Assembly: GCA_977017575.1 (NCBI GenBank)
Contig: CDRNVI010000003.1
Location: forward strand, 186,001 to 250,000
Origin: Paramoeba atlantica
Taxonomy: Eukaryota > Discosea
DNA length: 64,000 nt
Direction: 5' to 3'
Under the pieces are notes generated by a model that worked only from the letters and a program-made list of their open reading frames with translations, searched no databases and was not told where the DNA came from. How positions within the stretch are numbered: position 1 is the stretch's first letter; each line of letters begins with the position of its first letter. Shown in pieces: positions 46,761 through 55,336 of this stretch. A program made the position numbers and the translations under genes.

Positions 46761-48068
46761 TTACTTACACTGAATAGAGCATGATATTCCAGAGGCAGCG
46801 CGAAATATGCGGTCGGAAACTGCAGCTACTATATTATCAAGACAATCTTCTTTTTGATGTACGATCGGAAGAAGAATTGCCTTGGCGCAGGGGACATTTT
46901 CTGCCATTCGCATAAATGCATATAAGGATCTCGCTGCATCTTCTTCGTTCTCATTCACAGCCAGTTCAAAGTATTGTTTGGCGTGAGCGCGAAGTGAAAT
47001 GAAATGTGCCCCGTAGTCAATGAGAACACAATCTTCAATAGACAATGCCAAAAAAGAATCGCTCTTCAGATCGGGGACCACACGTATTTGAAAACCTGGT
47101 TTCTCAAGACCCTTTTGCTGCTCGCATCTCACTTTATTTAGTTCATTTAAAGAAAGAAGATAAGCGGGTATGCGCGGGGCATAGTGTGTAAGGAGCTGAC
47201 CTGGTGCATCCAGGGTCATGGTTCGGCTACTTTCATAGTGTGCTTCCCGAACGGAAATAGCAATATCTGCAAGACTGTGATCATCAAGACATCGGCGTAA
47301 ATTGCTAAATGTCACTTTTCCTCTTCGTAAAATTTCAATGTACTTACAGTTGTGTGTGAGATTCGTCGTATCCGGAGTGTCTTCTGGATGCACGCGTACA
47401 ACAGTGGATTCAATTCCAACAGAGGGATTTGCTTGCGCACCCCCGTTTATAATTAACAGCGATTCATGTCCGGAAAACAGGCTCAAGTCTTTCTCATAAT
47501 CCTCGAAATCTGAAGCCACATGTGCCGCAGTGGTGGGAGACACATGACCGAACCTATTTGCACTTGGGGCCGCGATGGGAAGTTTACTCTGCTGAAGCAA
47601 TCGTAGCGCAGCCATGTTGGATGGCACACGAACTCCCACCGTTCTGATCTGAGAACGAGACATTTGAGTCGATTGGCTAGATGCCCGGTTAGGAGATGGA
47701 ATGCCGCATACTACATTGGGGACGTGTGCAGCTGCAGGATGGACTATAGTAAGGGGGCCCGGCCAAAACGTTTTGGCCAAGGCATTGATGACATTAACAC
47801 AAGACGACGGCAAACGAGGGAACACGTTTGAGGAAGGTAAATCCCACAGCGGTAGGGCAAGAGATAAATCGGAGACGTGGACTATTAGTGGATCAGTTGG
47901 CGGTCGACCCTTGAGAGCAAAAATCTTTTTACAAGCTGATGCATCTAATGCGTTGGCACCTAATCCGTACACCGTTTCTGTAGGAAAGGCAACAAGTTTA
48001 CCCTCCTGCAAAGCTTGAGAACAACGCGTCACGTTTCCCTCAGTGTAATCCAAGCACTCAATGATCAT
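46761..48068 (-). CDS. SUA5: Threonylcarbamoyl-AMP synthase (SUA5/YrdC)
   Basis: A 435-residue enzyme that makes threonylcarbamoyl-AMP from Thr, bicarbonate and ATP for the t6A37 modification of ANN-decoding tRNAs. The YrdC domain (about 10-250) has GKLVAFPTETVYGLGANALD, KIFALKGRPPTDPLIVHV (the KxR motif), FWPGPLTIV, TVGVRVPSNMAALRLL, LPIAAPSANRFGHVSPTTAA (SxN motif) and GIESTVV. The C-terminal SUA5 domain is marked by LDAPGQLLTHYAPRIPAYLL, the family's SPGMxxxHYAP. Full-length SUA5 architecture, so the two-domain form rather than the short YrdC form. No strong targeting signal. Confidence 0.93.
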   Translation of the reverse strand: MIIECLDYTEGNVTRCSQALQEGKLVAFPTETVYGLGANALDASACKKIFALKGRPPTDPLIVHVSDLSLALPLWDLPSSNVFPRLPSSCVNVINALAKTFWPGPLTIVHPAAAHVPNVVCGIPSPNRASSQSTQMSRSQIRTVGVRVPSNMAALRLLQQSKLPIAAPSANRFGHVSPTTAAHVASDFEDYEKDLSLFSGHESLLIINGGAQANPSVGIESTVVRVHPEDTPDTTNLTHNCKYIEILRRGKVTFSNLRRCLDDHSLADIAISVREAHYESSRTMTLDAPGQLLTHYAPRIPAYLLSLNELNKVRCEQQKGLEKPGFQIRVVPDLKSDSFLALSIEDCVLIDYGAHFISLRAHAKQYFELAVNENEEDAARSLYAFMRMAENVPCAKAILLPIVHQKEDCLDNIVAAVSDRIFRAASGISCSIQCK

Positions 48069-48337
48069 GAGAGTTCAATAATTCGATGATATCAATTCTA
48101 GACCATAAAAGCGATATTGTGTGCGTAGAAGAGAATAAACTCCTTTTTATTGAAAAAAGTTTCCTGTATGTATTATTCTTTGGACTAAGGATCCCATGAA
48201 TTAAATTATTCCCATGCACTGAATAACTTAATGCTGTAAAACCCGAGAACCGTTTTTAATAACCATAGCAGAGGCCATGGCATCAACACTGAAAGTGCGA
48301 TGGGTTTGACACCAGATATTTAAGACCTGGCGTAATG

Positions 48338-49213
48338 TTAGGACCTGGTATCATATGAGTTTTTTGTGCCTCTGCGGGAGAGTAACCCCGGCCACGTATC
48401 CAACCCAAATCGCTCCATCGTACCACAGGATTGAATCAACGCGTGACGTCCTTGCGCTTTCCTTGGTTGTGGCGCCAAAGTACCGTCGACTTCGGACCTC
48501 TCGTGTGTTCGAACAGGTCCATTTCGATGGTACATTGCAACAAGATAACACTCCGCAGAACACTGCCTACACGCCTCCGGGCTTGTTGTACGTGAGATCT
48601 CAAAACACTCACGCGCACGACGTACCAGTGGCAACGTGTAGCTCTCCCCGCCCAACAGCTTACACACGAAATGCCCCCCACGAGAGAGGTTAGCTACCGC
48701 AAAATTCAGCGCCTCCAAATTCAGTGCCACACTCGAGGTGAAATCCCGAACCGCTACCCCGGAACGTTGGTGACTGCACATATCACTCAACACCACATCC
48801 AACCCGGAGCGTTGCACAAAGTACCGGCGAAGCTTTTCCTGTGCGAGTTCTGTTGTGAAATCCCCTTGCAACAGCAGCACCGGCGGGAGGGTCTCGTTTT
48901 CTCCCTCCTTCCTTACGTCTGGACGAACCGGAAGAGGCTCCGTGGGGCGCAAATCCATCCCGACGACGGTGCATGGGCTTCCCACACGCTGGCGCACGAC
49001 CTGCAGCCATGATCCCGGGGCACACCCCAGGTCGAGCACCCCGTGCGTGTGAACCTTCGATAGAAGATGAAACCGGTCATCGAGCTGACAAAGCTTAAGC
49101 GCACTACGGCAGCGGTACCCGAGACGCGCGGACTCCCGGACGTGGGGGTCGTGGTGCTGGCGGATGGCCCAAGACCGGGGACGGAGGCGGTGGGAGGCGG
49201 TGGGGGAGAGCAT
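48338..49213 (-). CDS. FtsJ/RrmJ-type 2'-O-ribose RNA methyltransferase
   Basis: A 291-residue SAM-dependent methylase. Motifs: DPHVRESARLGYRCRSALKL (K40), GVLDLGCAPGSWLQVV (SAM site), VVGMDLRP, LLLQGDFTT, VVLSDMCSHQRSG (D144), GGHFVCKLLGG (K185) and AECYLVAM (E221). These give the complete K-D-K-E tetrad of FtsJ-type 2'-O-methylases. The DPxVxxAxxxGYRxRxAxKL opening is typical of rRNA enzymes such as RrmJ and mitochondrial MRM2. The N-terminus (MLSPTASHRLRPRSWAIRQH) has no acidic residue, and fits a mitochondrial presequence. The C-terminal 60 residues are extra and polar. Confidence 0.9.
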   Translation of the reverse strand: MLSPTASHRLRPRSWAIRQHHDPHVRESARLGYRCRSALKLCQLDDRFHLLSKVHTHGVLDLGCAPGSWLQVVRQRVGSPCTVVGMDLRPTEPLPVRPDVRKEGENETLPPVLLLQGDFTTELAQEKLRRYFVQRSGLDVVLSDMCSHQRSGVAVRDFTSSVALNLEALNFAVANLSRGGHFVCKLLGGESYTLPLVRRARECFEISRTTSPEACRQCSAECYLVAMYHRNGPVRTHERSEVDGTLAPQPRKAQGRHALIQSCGTMERFGLDTWPGLLSRRGTKNSYDTRS

Positions 49214-49575
49214 GGAGGGGAGGGGGGAGGGTCATGAAGAGTAGGGTTTACTAAATTAAAGCGGGAGAGAAGAGATCGAGGAAAAAAGAAAGAATGAGGT
49301 AAAGCTTGGGTAACGGAGGTGAGAGGTGCGAAATAGGAAAAGGAGGTAGAGCGAAAAGGATCACCTTTTTAATATGCATGCAATAGAATGGACAAAGCAA
49401 ATAAAAATCTATGGTTTCTGTTGCGGTGACATGTAGCGTCCAGGACAAGAACCTAAACACGAAGTCATGTGGTGCCCACCACACAACAAGCGCCCATCTA
49501 TTGTACAACCCGGCAACACTCTGCGTCCACTCTTTCAAAATACTCCCTACTTGAGCCAACCCTCCACCTCTTTTC
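49214..49575. other. Intergenic
   Basis: About 360 bases. No gene. C-rich toward the right edge, merging into the next skew island. Confidence 0.5.
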
Positions 49576-50450
49576 TCACAACATCTCATACAACCCCAGC
49601 GCCCCTAGCGCCGCAATAATCCCCGCCAGGTACGGTTCCAGCGACCCTTTCTCACTATCCCGCACCCTCCCCCGCGCCGGGGCCTGATCCGGCCACACCA
49701 GCACCTTATTCCGGCGCAGGTCCAGCAACCGCAGCCGCGGCGACAGCCGCTGGATATCCACCACCCCCGAGAGCTCGTTATCCTGCAGCAGGATATGCTC
49801 CAGCCTCGGGGGCAGCGCCCCGACCTCGATCCCCCCCGTGAAGTGGTTCGAGCACAGCGCGAGCATCTGCAGCGGGGCGGGGAGCGCGGTGAGGTCCACG
49901 GCCCCCGTGAAGGCGTTGTAGGAGAGCCGCAGGGAGCGCAGCCCGGGGGGGAGGGCGCCCCAGTCCACGTCCCCCGTCAGGCGGTTCCACCCCACGTGGA
50001 ACCACAGCACCGAGGGGGGGAGGTGGGCCCAGGAGAGGTTGCCGAGGAGCCCGGCGCGCTCGAGGTTGACCTTCTCGAGGCCCCGGTGCGGGTCCTCGAA
50101 GGCCCCCGCGGTGAGGAGGGTCTGCACGACCGGGTCGTACTGCGCCCGGATGATGTGTTGGAAGAAGCGCTGGAGCTGCTGCTGGGGGGTGGGGAGGAGG
50201 GCGCGGGAGGGTTTCCCGAGGCGGGGGGAGGGGGAGGGGGGAGGGGGGGCGTCGGAGGGGGTGGTGAGGAGGGGGTGAGGGGAGGGGGAGAGAAGGAGGA
50301 GGGCGAGGGGGAGGAGAGGGGTGAGCAGCATGGATAGGGGGGTTAAGGAAAGGGGGGTAAGGAAGAGGGGAAGGAAAAGGTGGTCTTTGGTTTTTGATGG
50401 AAAGGGTGGATGGAGGATACAGAAAGGGTTTTGGGATGAGGAAAAGTGAG
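49550..50450. other. GC-rich island with C-to-G skew switch (centre about 49.9 kb)
   Basis: The plus strand is C-rich from about 49,550 to 49,860 and G-rich from about 49,920 to 50,430, again continuing past the gene start into the flank (GGGGGGTTAAGGAAAGGGGG). The switch is at about 49,870-49,930. Confidence 0.65.
49576..50331 (-). CDS. LRR family protein 9, secreted and possibly GPI-anchored
   Basis: A 251-residue LRR protein and the only family member here with clear export signals. The ATG at 50,331 opens a strong signal peptide (MLLTPLLPLALLLLSPSP), so the longer frame to 50,484 was not used. A Pro/Ser linker follows, then a reduced cap (LPTPQQQLQRFFQHI, no C-x-W-x-G-V-x-C) and repeats such as LPPSVLWFHVGWNRLTGDVD, LPPGLRSLRLSYNAFTGAVD, LPAPLQMLALCSNHFTGGIE and LPPRLEHILLQDNELSGVVD. 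The last 20 residues (PYLAGIIAALGALGLYEML) are hydrophobic and end the protein, as in a GPI-attachment signal or a short anchor. GPI attachment is inference. Confidence 0.82.
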   Translation of the reverse strand: MLLTPLLPLALLLLSPSPHPLLTTPSDAPPPPSPSPRLGKPSRALLPTPQQQLQRFFQHIIRAQYDPVVQTLLTAGAFEDPHRGLEKVNLERAGLLGNLSWAHLPPSVLWFHVGWNRLTGDVDWGALPPGLRSLRLSYNAFTGAVDLTALPAPLQMLALCSNHFTGGIEVGALPPRLEHILLQDNELSGVVDIQRLSPRLRLLDLRRNKVLVWPDQAPARGRVRDSEKGSLEPYLAGIIAALGALGLYEML

Positions 50451-50591
50451 GATATAAAGAAAAGGGTTTTTTGAGGTTATACAATAAAGGTTATACAATA
50501 AAGGTTATACAATAAAGGAGGATTATGAAATTTTTGAGGTTTGTAAGATGAAGTAGGGTTATGACAATATGCGCAATGTAGGTGTGTCGGA

Positions 50592-52319
50592 TTATAACCA
50601 CCTACGTAGGAAATTCTGCGCAGCAACGCGGAGTGAAGGAAGTTGCAGTCCAGGCTTCGTCGCTGGGGAAGCGCGAAACAACGCCTGTTGGGGTGCAACG
50701 TTGACATTGTTCACGGATCTTGCCGTGGGCAACGTGGGCTTCAGAGGTTTGTTGTCAAAGAGTGGAGCGAATGGAGTAGTGTTGTCGTTAATCGAATCAG
50801 GCAAAACCTCTGTGCATTTAATACGTAGTCGGTGTTTCTGATAGTGCGCGAGGACATCGCTCACACTGTGGCTTGGATCCACATAGGCTACAGCAGATTG
50901 GCTCTGTGCCCACTCGATCTTTCCTTTAAGCGGCAACAGAGAGGCAGCAGCTTCAATATCAGATACCTCCTCCGCGTACTCCAAGCGAAACACATGAGTG
51001 GAAGGCATCCATTGATATCCTTTTGCAAGGTGAATGTAATAGAGTGACCGAAACAATACCATACTATTTTGATACTTTGATAGCATTGAGACCGTGACAC
51101 GCTTTCGGAACTGTTCGAAAACGTATCCTGTACAGAGAGCGTCAAATGCCGCCTCGTGGGCAAGTGCCGGTTGGGCGCGCCGCTCGGAACGTTTCTTTAG
51201 AGCTTCGGCATAGCGTTCGAAACCTAGTGGAAACTCAATCCCCGGAACTGGAGATAATTGAATGTGATGAGGGGATTCTAGGACTTGAGGAAAGGGAGGA
51301 TCGGATTCCTTTGTTCTAGCAAGCTTTTGGGCTTTCTCTTCTTCAGCCAGAAAATAAGTAAATAAATTTTGTAGAGCGGTTGACTCAAAAAGCGGAAGCA
51401 ATCCGCACGAAGAAGCAAGTATTTTAGTGTCCCAAATGGCGGGAAAATTTTCTTTCGCGTAGCGCTGCAGTGATTCAATGTCCTCCGGAACAATGCCGTC
51501 CATATGAGCGATCAGAAACAACAGATCCATGAGAAGGTTGTGCCCAACTATTGGTTTCTTCGACTCCACAAGAGTTTTGTAAATCTTACGAAAACCAACA
51601 AAAGAAAGGTGCTTCTCAATTGCTTTCTGAATTTGAGAACTCCGGTCTTGCCTACTTGCAATCCAAAACTTGTTCCGCTGAAAAAATCTAACATCAAGCT
51701 GCAACGCCTGAATATGTCGCTCAACAAGCTTCTGAAGCGATCTATCCTGAACTTCTGGGAGCGGCAATTCAGCACTTTCAGAGTCTCGCAACCAGGATTC
51801 TATTCTCTCCCGTACAGGTTGGACTTCTGGATTTTCACAATCAATAGAGCTTCCCGGTTTAGGACTCAGGGAATCACATAGCGCCTGAAAGTGCCGTGCC
51901 TCTTCTGAGGCCGTGCAATAACCCACACCCTCATAAATCCACTTTTGAAAATCCATGTTGTGGTGCCTATTAAAATGAATCGCCTCGGGTTCCAACACTA
52001 GACTGCGGGTGGCTCGCCGTTCGATATCGCCGCTTGGGAATACGAAGAAGTTGAATGGACGGGCCAAAATAACGTCTGTATCGTTGTTTGCTAATGTCCG
52101 TCTCTCAAACAAACATAGACCAATTTGTATGAGACCGTAGGTCTCTGCAACTTTTCTTTTCGTAGAATAACTCTTAGAAGGGCTATCGAAACATGATTCC
52201 TTCAAGTCAGGTAACGTAATTCCAGTCATTTCGGCATCCAAGGCCACAAATTCGCTTCGCTCTAGAAGCTCACCAAATTCGCGTTCTACGGCTAAGAAGT
52301 TTGATTTCGTAACGTCCAT
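50592..52319 (-). CDS. PARN: Poly(A)-specific ribonuclease PARN (CAF1-type deadenylase)
   Basis: A 575-residue DEDDh 3' exonuclease that shortens mRNA poly(A) tails. The ATG at 52,319 gives MDVTKSNFLAVEREFGELLE then RSEFVALDAEMTGIT (D28, E30), which is the PARN opening. Next: YGLIQIGLCLFERR, FNFFVFPSGD, FQKWIYEGVGYCTASEEARH, VGHNLLMDLLFLIAHMDG (third Asp) and HEAAFDALCTGYVF (fourth Asp with the preceding His). The Phe-rich and DFxxFxxxG-type features are as in vertebrate PARN. An R3H-like insert may occupy about 165-230. The C-terminal 120 residues carry an RRM-like or unstructured tail. Role: deadenylation in nucleus or cytosol. Confidence 0.92.
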   Translation of the reverse strand: MDVTKSNFLAVEREFGELLERSEFVALDAEMTGITLPDLKESCFDSPSKSYSTKRKVAETYGLIQIGLCLFERRTLANNDTDVILARPFNFFVFPSGDIERRATRSLVLEPEAIHFNRHHNMDFQKWIYEGVGYCTASEEARHFQALCDSLSPKPGSSIDCENPEVQPVRERIESWLRDSESAELPLPEVQDRSLQKLVERHIQALQLDVRFFQRNKFWIASRQDRSSQIQKAIEKHLSFVGFRKIYKTLVESKKPIVGHNLLMDLLFLIAHMDGIVPEDIESLQRYAKENFPAIWDTKILASSCGLLPLFESTALQNLFTYFLAEEEKAQKLARTKESDPPFPQVLESPHHIQLSPVPGIEFPLGFERYAEALKKRSERRAQPALAHEAAFDALCTGYVFEQFRKRVTVSMLSKYQNSMVLFRSLYYIHLAKGYQWMPSTHVFRLEYAEEVSDIEAAASLLPLKGKIEWAQSQSAVAYVDPSHSVSDVLAHYQKHRLRIKCTEVLPDSINDNTTPFAPLFDNKPLKPTLPTARSVNNVNVAPQQALFRASPATKPGLQLPSLRVAAQNFLRRWL

Positions 52320-52358
52320 TATTTCATTGAAGAAGATCCTCGTGACAAGACACTGCAA

Positions 52359-52689
52359 AAAATAACAACAAAGTGCTAAAGGACATCATGCATTATACAA
52401 CTAGACGTAGAAAATATGATGCCAATACCATTATACAGCACAATACACACAGCGACACACAGAGTAAAAGTACGGGTGTAAAATATACAGATACCTAGAT
52501 AATATTTAATATATACCTAGATACCTACAATTCCAAAGGCAAGACTAAATAATTGCCCATCTCACTATATTTACAGCAACATTTGCCCATATGACGACTT
52601 TGCAAGGCTGAATCCGGATTATCAAAAGTCCCAAGTACGAGCAAATGCAGAATCCCCTCCCCACCTCTTGTCCCCACCTCTTGTCCTTA
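52359..52689. other. Intergenic
   Basis: About 330 bases, AT-rich left, C-rich right (CCCCTCCCCACCTCTTGTCC twice). No gene. Confidence 0.5.
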
Positions 52690-53790
52690 CTATCCGTCCT
52701 TAAACTGGACTGGACAAGTGAGATAGTACTTCAAATCCCGGTACATTCCATGATACAACCGCTGATCTACCGTGACGTGGTTTTGCGAGAACCCATCCTT
52801 CTCTTCATCATAATACAAATCAATCCCTGGCAACGGAACCTCATCCCGCTGCCGCGTCCTCGACCACCCCTTCACATAATACCCATGCGCCCGACGCACC
52901 TGACGCTGCCACACCTCCGGAATCTCCACCGCACACAACGTCAACCTACTCGGATCCACCTTCCCATACGCCGCCTCAATCTCCCACGGTCGCGACCACC
53001 ACGCGGACCACCCCCCTCCCCCCCCTCCCCCACACAACCCACTGCACAGACACGCCATGCACCCCCGGGGCCGCACCCTCTCCCGCATCCCCTCCCTCTC
53101 CTCCTCTCGTGGGAGTACCGTACACGGGCTCTCCCACAGCCCCCTCGGTAACTCCAGGTCATAGAACACGTGTTCCAGTCTCAGGTAGTACCACTCCCCA
53201 CGCACGGGGTAGATCGCCATCGGGAGGGCTCTGCCGCTCAGCGTGGCGGAGGCCGCCATGGCGAGTTCCGGGTGCGTACGAACCGCCTCGAGGGTCGCGG
53301 GGGACCCGAGATAGGCCAGTCGACCGGCAGCGTACCCCTCGGAGAGGTAGCGGGGGGCGTAGAGCGTGAGGGTACAGTGGGGGTAGTCCAGGGTGTAGGG
53401 GCGTCCAGGAGAGGAAGCAGAAGAAGAAGAGGGGGGAACGGTGTGAAGAGCGTTAAGCCGCTCGGGGGGGATGTGCCGGGTCCGGGTGTAGCCTTGGCGC
53501 TCGGGGTGTTGGGGGACGGGTGGGGCTCCCCACCAGTAGGTGTTGAGTTGTGCCCAGAAACGGAAGGGGTCGAGGAGAAGGTTGCGGAGGTAGGGGGTGG
53601 AGGTAGGGGGTGGGGGATGGGTAGGGGGGGAGGTGGGGGAGGGACGACGGTGAGGGGGGGAGCGTTGTTTGGTTTCACGTTTGGGAAGTCGTGAGCGGGG
53701 GTGGGTGGGGAGGTGACCGGGGAGAGGAGGAGATGGTCTTTCAGAGATCATATGGGTGGGGAAGTCGGAAGCAAGGTGAGATTGCTGCGT
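52640..53790. other. GC-rich island with C-to-G skew switch (centre about 53.2 kb)
   Basis: C-rich left arm (52,640 to about 53,150) and G-rich right arm (about 53,220 to 53,750) on the plus strand, with a switch near 53,180-53,220. Here the island lies inside one gene, about 1 kb from its start. Confidence 0.65.
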
Positions 53791-54273
53791 GTGGTTTCGC
53801 CCATCGAATAAAGGAGAGGAGGCGAAAACAACGTCTTTAGCTGTTGGGAGAGTTGCGCCCTCCTCGCTTGATAATTCGTCTGGCGCTGTGGGACTGTGGG
53901 GATGATATGACAGTGAGGTGGAATTTATGAAGTGTTTATCGCTGACCATTCGTAAGGACGAGTCGTCGCCCTCTTCCGAGGACTGTGTCCCCACAAAATC
54001 AAAAGTTTCTGTTTCGCGCTTCTGCGTATTCATACCAGATGCCGTTGAACTTTCTCTCGACATTTGTAAGACATTCTTAGAGGAGGCTTTCATTTTACCG
54101 GGTAGCGAAGGTCTGGTGTTAGAGTCAATTTTCGCACAGTCCACTAAATTAGTAACCTCGATCCCAAATAGGAGGATGACTACGGGAAGGACAGTAAAAG
54201 TAATAGAGTAGGAAACGCGACGCGCTTGACATTTTTCCTCCGCAAAGGAATCAATTGGAAATGTCACGTGCAT
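52690..54273 (-). CDS. Unknown single-pass membrane protein with low-complexity stalk
   Basis: A 527-residue protein. Residues about 20-42 (VSYSITFTVLPVVILLFGIE) form one membrane segment near the N-terminus, suggesting a type II membrane or signal-anchored secreted protein. A Ser/Thr/Asp-rich stalk (about 55-175) leads to a Pro/Arg/His-rich stretch (about 180-235). The C-terminal globular part (about 235-527) has Trp, Tyr and Cys: YWWGAPPVPQ, GEWYYLRLEHVFYDLELPRG, CMACLCSGLCGGGGGGGWSA and YYVKGWSRTRQRDE. The poly-Gly and poly-Pro stretches coincide with the arms of the skew island. No family was recognised. Confidence 0.6.
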   Translation of the reverse strand: MHVTFPIDSFAEEKCQARRVSYSITFTVLPVVILLFGIEVTNLVDCAKIDSNTRPSLPGKMKASSKNVLQMSRESSTASGMNTQKRETETFDFVGTQSSEEGDDSSLRMVSDKHFINSTSLSYHPHSPTAPDELSSEEGATLPTAKDVVFASSPLFDGRNHTQQSHLASDFPTHMISERPSPPLPGHLPTHPRSRLPKRETKQRSPPHRRPSPTSPPTHPPPPTSTPYLRNLLLDPFRFWAQLNTYWWGAPPVPQHPERQGYTRTRHIPPERLNALHTVPPSSSSASSPGRPYTLDYPHCTLTLYAPRYLSEGYAAGRLAYLGSPATLEAVRTHPELAMAASATLSGRALPMAIYPVRGEWYYLRLEHVFYDLELPRGLWESPCTVLPREEEREGMRERVRPRGCMACLCSGLCGGGGGGGWSAWWSRPWEIEAAYGKVDPSRLTLCAVEIPEVWQRQVRRAHGYYVKGWSRTRQRDEVPLPGIDLYYDEEKDGFSQNHVTVDQRLYHGMYRDLKYYLTCPVQFKDG

Positions 54274-54469
54274 TATTGGTGCGAATACGAACCAAAAGAG
54301 ACTTAATTTATATTGAAAGCACTGCAGATACTATGCCCCCCGCAAATTGCCGCGGTTTTTGACCGAAACGTACTATACTATACTATAAGTGGGGAGTGAA
54401 GTTTAAAATTCCCGTTTTCAGGGAAGCTCTTGAGAAGCATTTATAAATCTTGAGAACGGAGTAATTTAT
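54274..54469. other. Intergenic
   Basis: Short spacer, start of the 6-kb repeat region. No gene seen. Confidence 0.4.
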
Positions 54470-54640
54470 CTTTTTTAGACTCTTCGTTAAACGAGGTGGT
54501 TGTTTTCAACTTAGAAGTCACTCATGCTGCGCGCTTCGCGTTGAAAACTACCCCCGCGTTTATTACCGCTCTACCCTCGATTATTGAAAAAAAAGTGAAC
54601 AAAAACAGTGAAAATATAAGGAGGAAATACAAAGAGGAAA
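54470..54640. repeat. Rearranged copy of the 35-kb palindromic element
   Basis: 54,470-54,562 matches 35,175-35,267 (CTTCGTTAAACG, then CTTAGAAGTCACTCATGCTG, GCGCGCTTCGCGTTGAAAAC). 54,565-54,640 matches the inverse of about 35,990-36,055 (TACCGCTCTACCCTCGATTA, GTGAACAAAAACAGTGAAAA). So two parts of the 35-36 kb repeat are joined here without the middle. Confidence 0.65.
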
Positions 54641-54764
54641 AGAATACATTGCGGGGGTTGTTTACAACCTCTTGCTCTCCCTTCTTTATGGTGTCCGGGG
54701 TAGGGTGGATCGAGGAGGGTGTGAAAAGGGGGTCCAGTCCCCCTTATCCTCGATTCGGGCGCAA

Positions 54765-54900
54765 ATCGCTGTGCCTAAAAACGTAAGTCTCGGGATTCGA
54801 ACCCAGTTAGTCCATTTGGTATGACATCCAACGTCCTGTAAGGGGAATCTCTCCGAAAGGATCCGAAGGAGGAATCATCGCGGTCACTTACGGATATTCA
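54765..54900 (-). other. tRNA-like T-arm with matching end sequences
   Basis: The minus strand has GGGTTCGAATCCC, a T-arm/B-box signature, followed by ACTTAC; about 100 bases upstream GTAAGT could pair with it. The enclosed length (about 109 bases) is too long for a normal tRNA and no good A-box or anticodon arm is seen. Most likely a tRNA-derived repeat or a pseudo-tRNA. Confidence 0.2.
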
Positions 54901-55336
54901 GTCCGCATTCCAGGATGTCATCGGCACTCGTAGCGATCCTACGTGCGGGGTTCATCTACACGAATGCCTCCTGCAAGCTAGCCTCAGTACCGAGCCATGG
55001 ATGACTTCGTTCTTAAAAACTAAAGTTCGCAGCGCAGTTGGGGACAAGCCAAATGCTATGTACTGCGCAAAGCAGATGGTGAGTGTCCCTCCAGGGTCCC
55101 GTATTCCGCATTTGGAAAATGAAGATGCCCGACTGTCCGTCTGGGCGTTACTATGCAAGCTCGGTGCCCTATTATTGTCTCATCGGTGAGGAAGGCCCCA
55201 TAGGTGAAACTGAAGCAAAATTCGGGGTTTTTCAGTTTTTGTCCATCAAATTCTCTGATTGTAGAAAATACTTCTCCAGAGATCTTATTCGTGTTTTCTT
55301 GAGTTTTTCGCTATTCTTTTCGTCATTTTCAGTTAC

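Noticed and set aside
52941-53694. Frames of 73-174 codons on both strands in the 53-kb island
   Set aside because: Low-complexity Gly/Arg/Pro translations of skewed DNA; the 527-residue frame is preferred because it has a membrane segment and non-repetitive domains.
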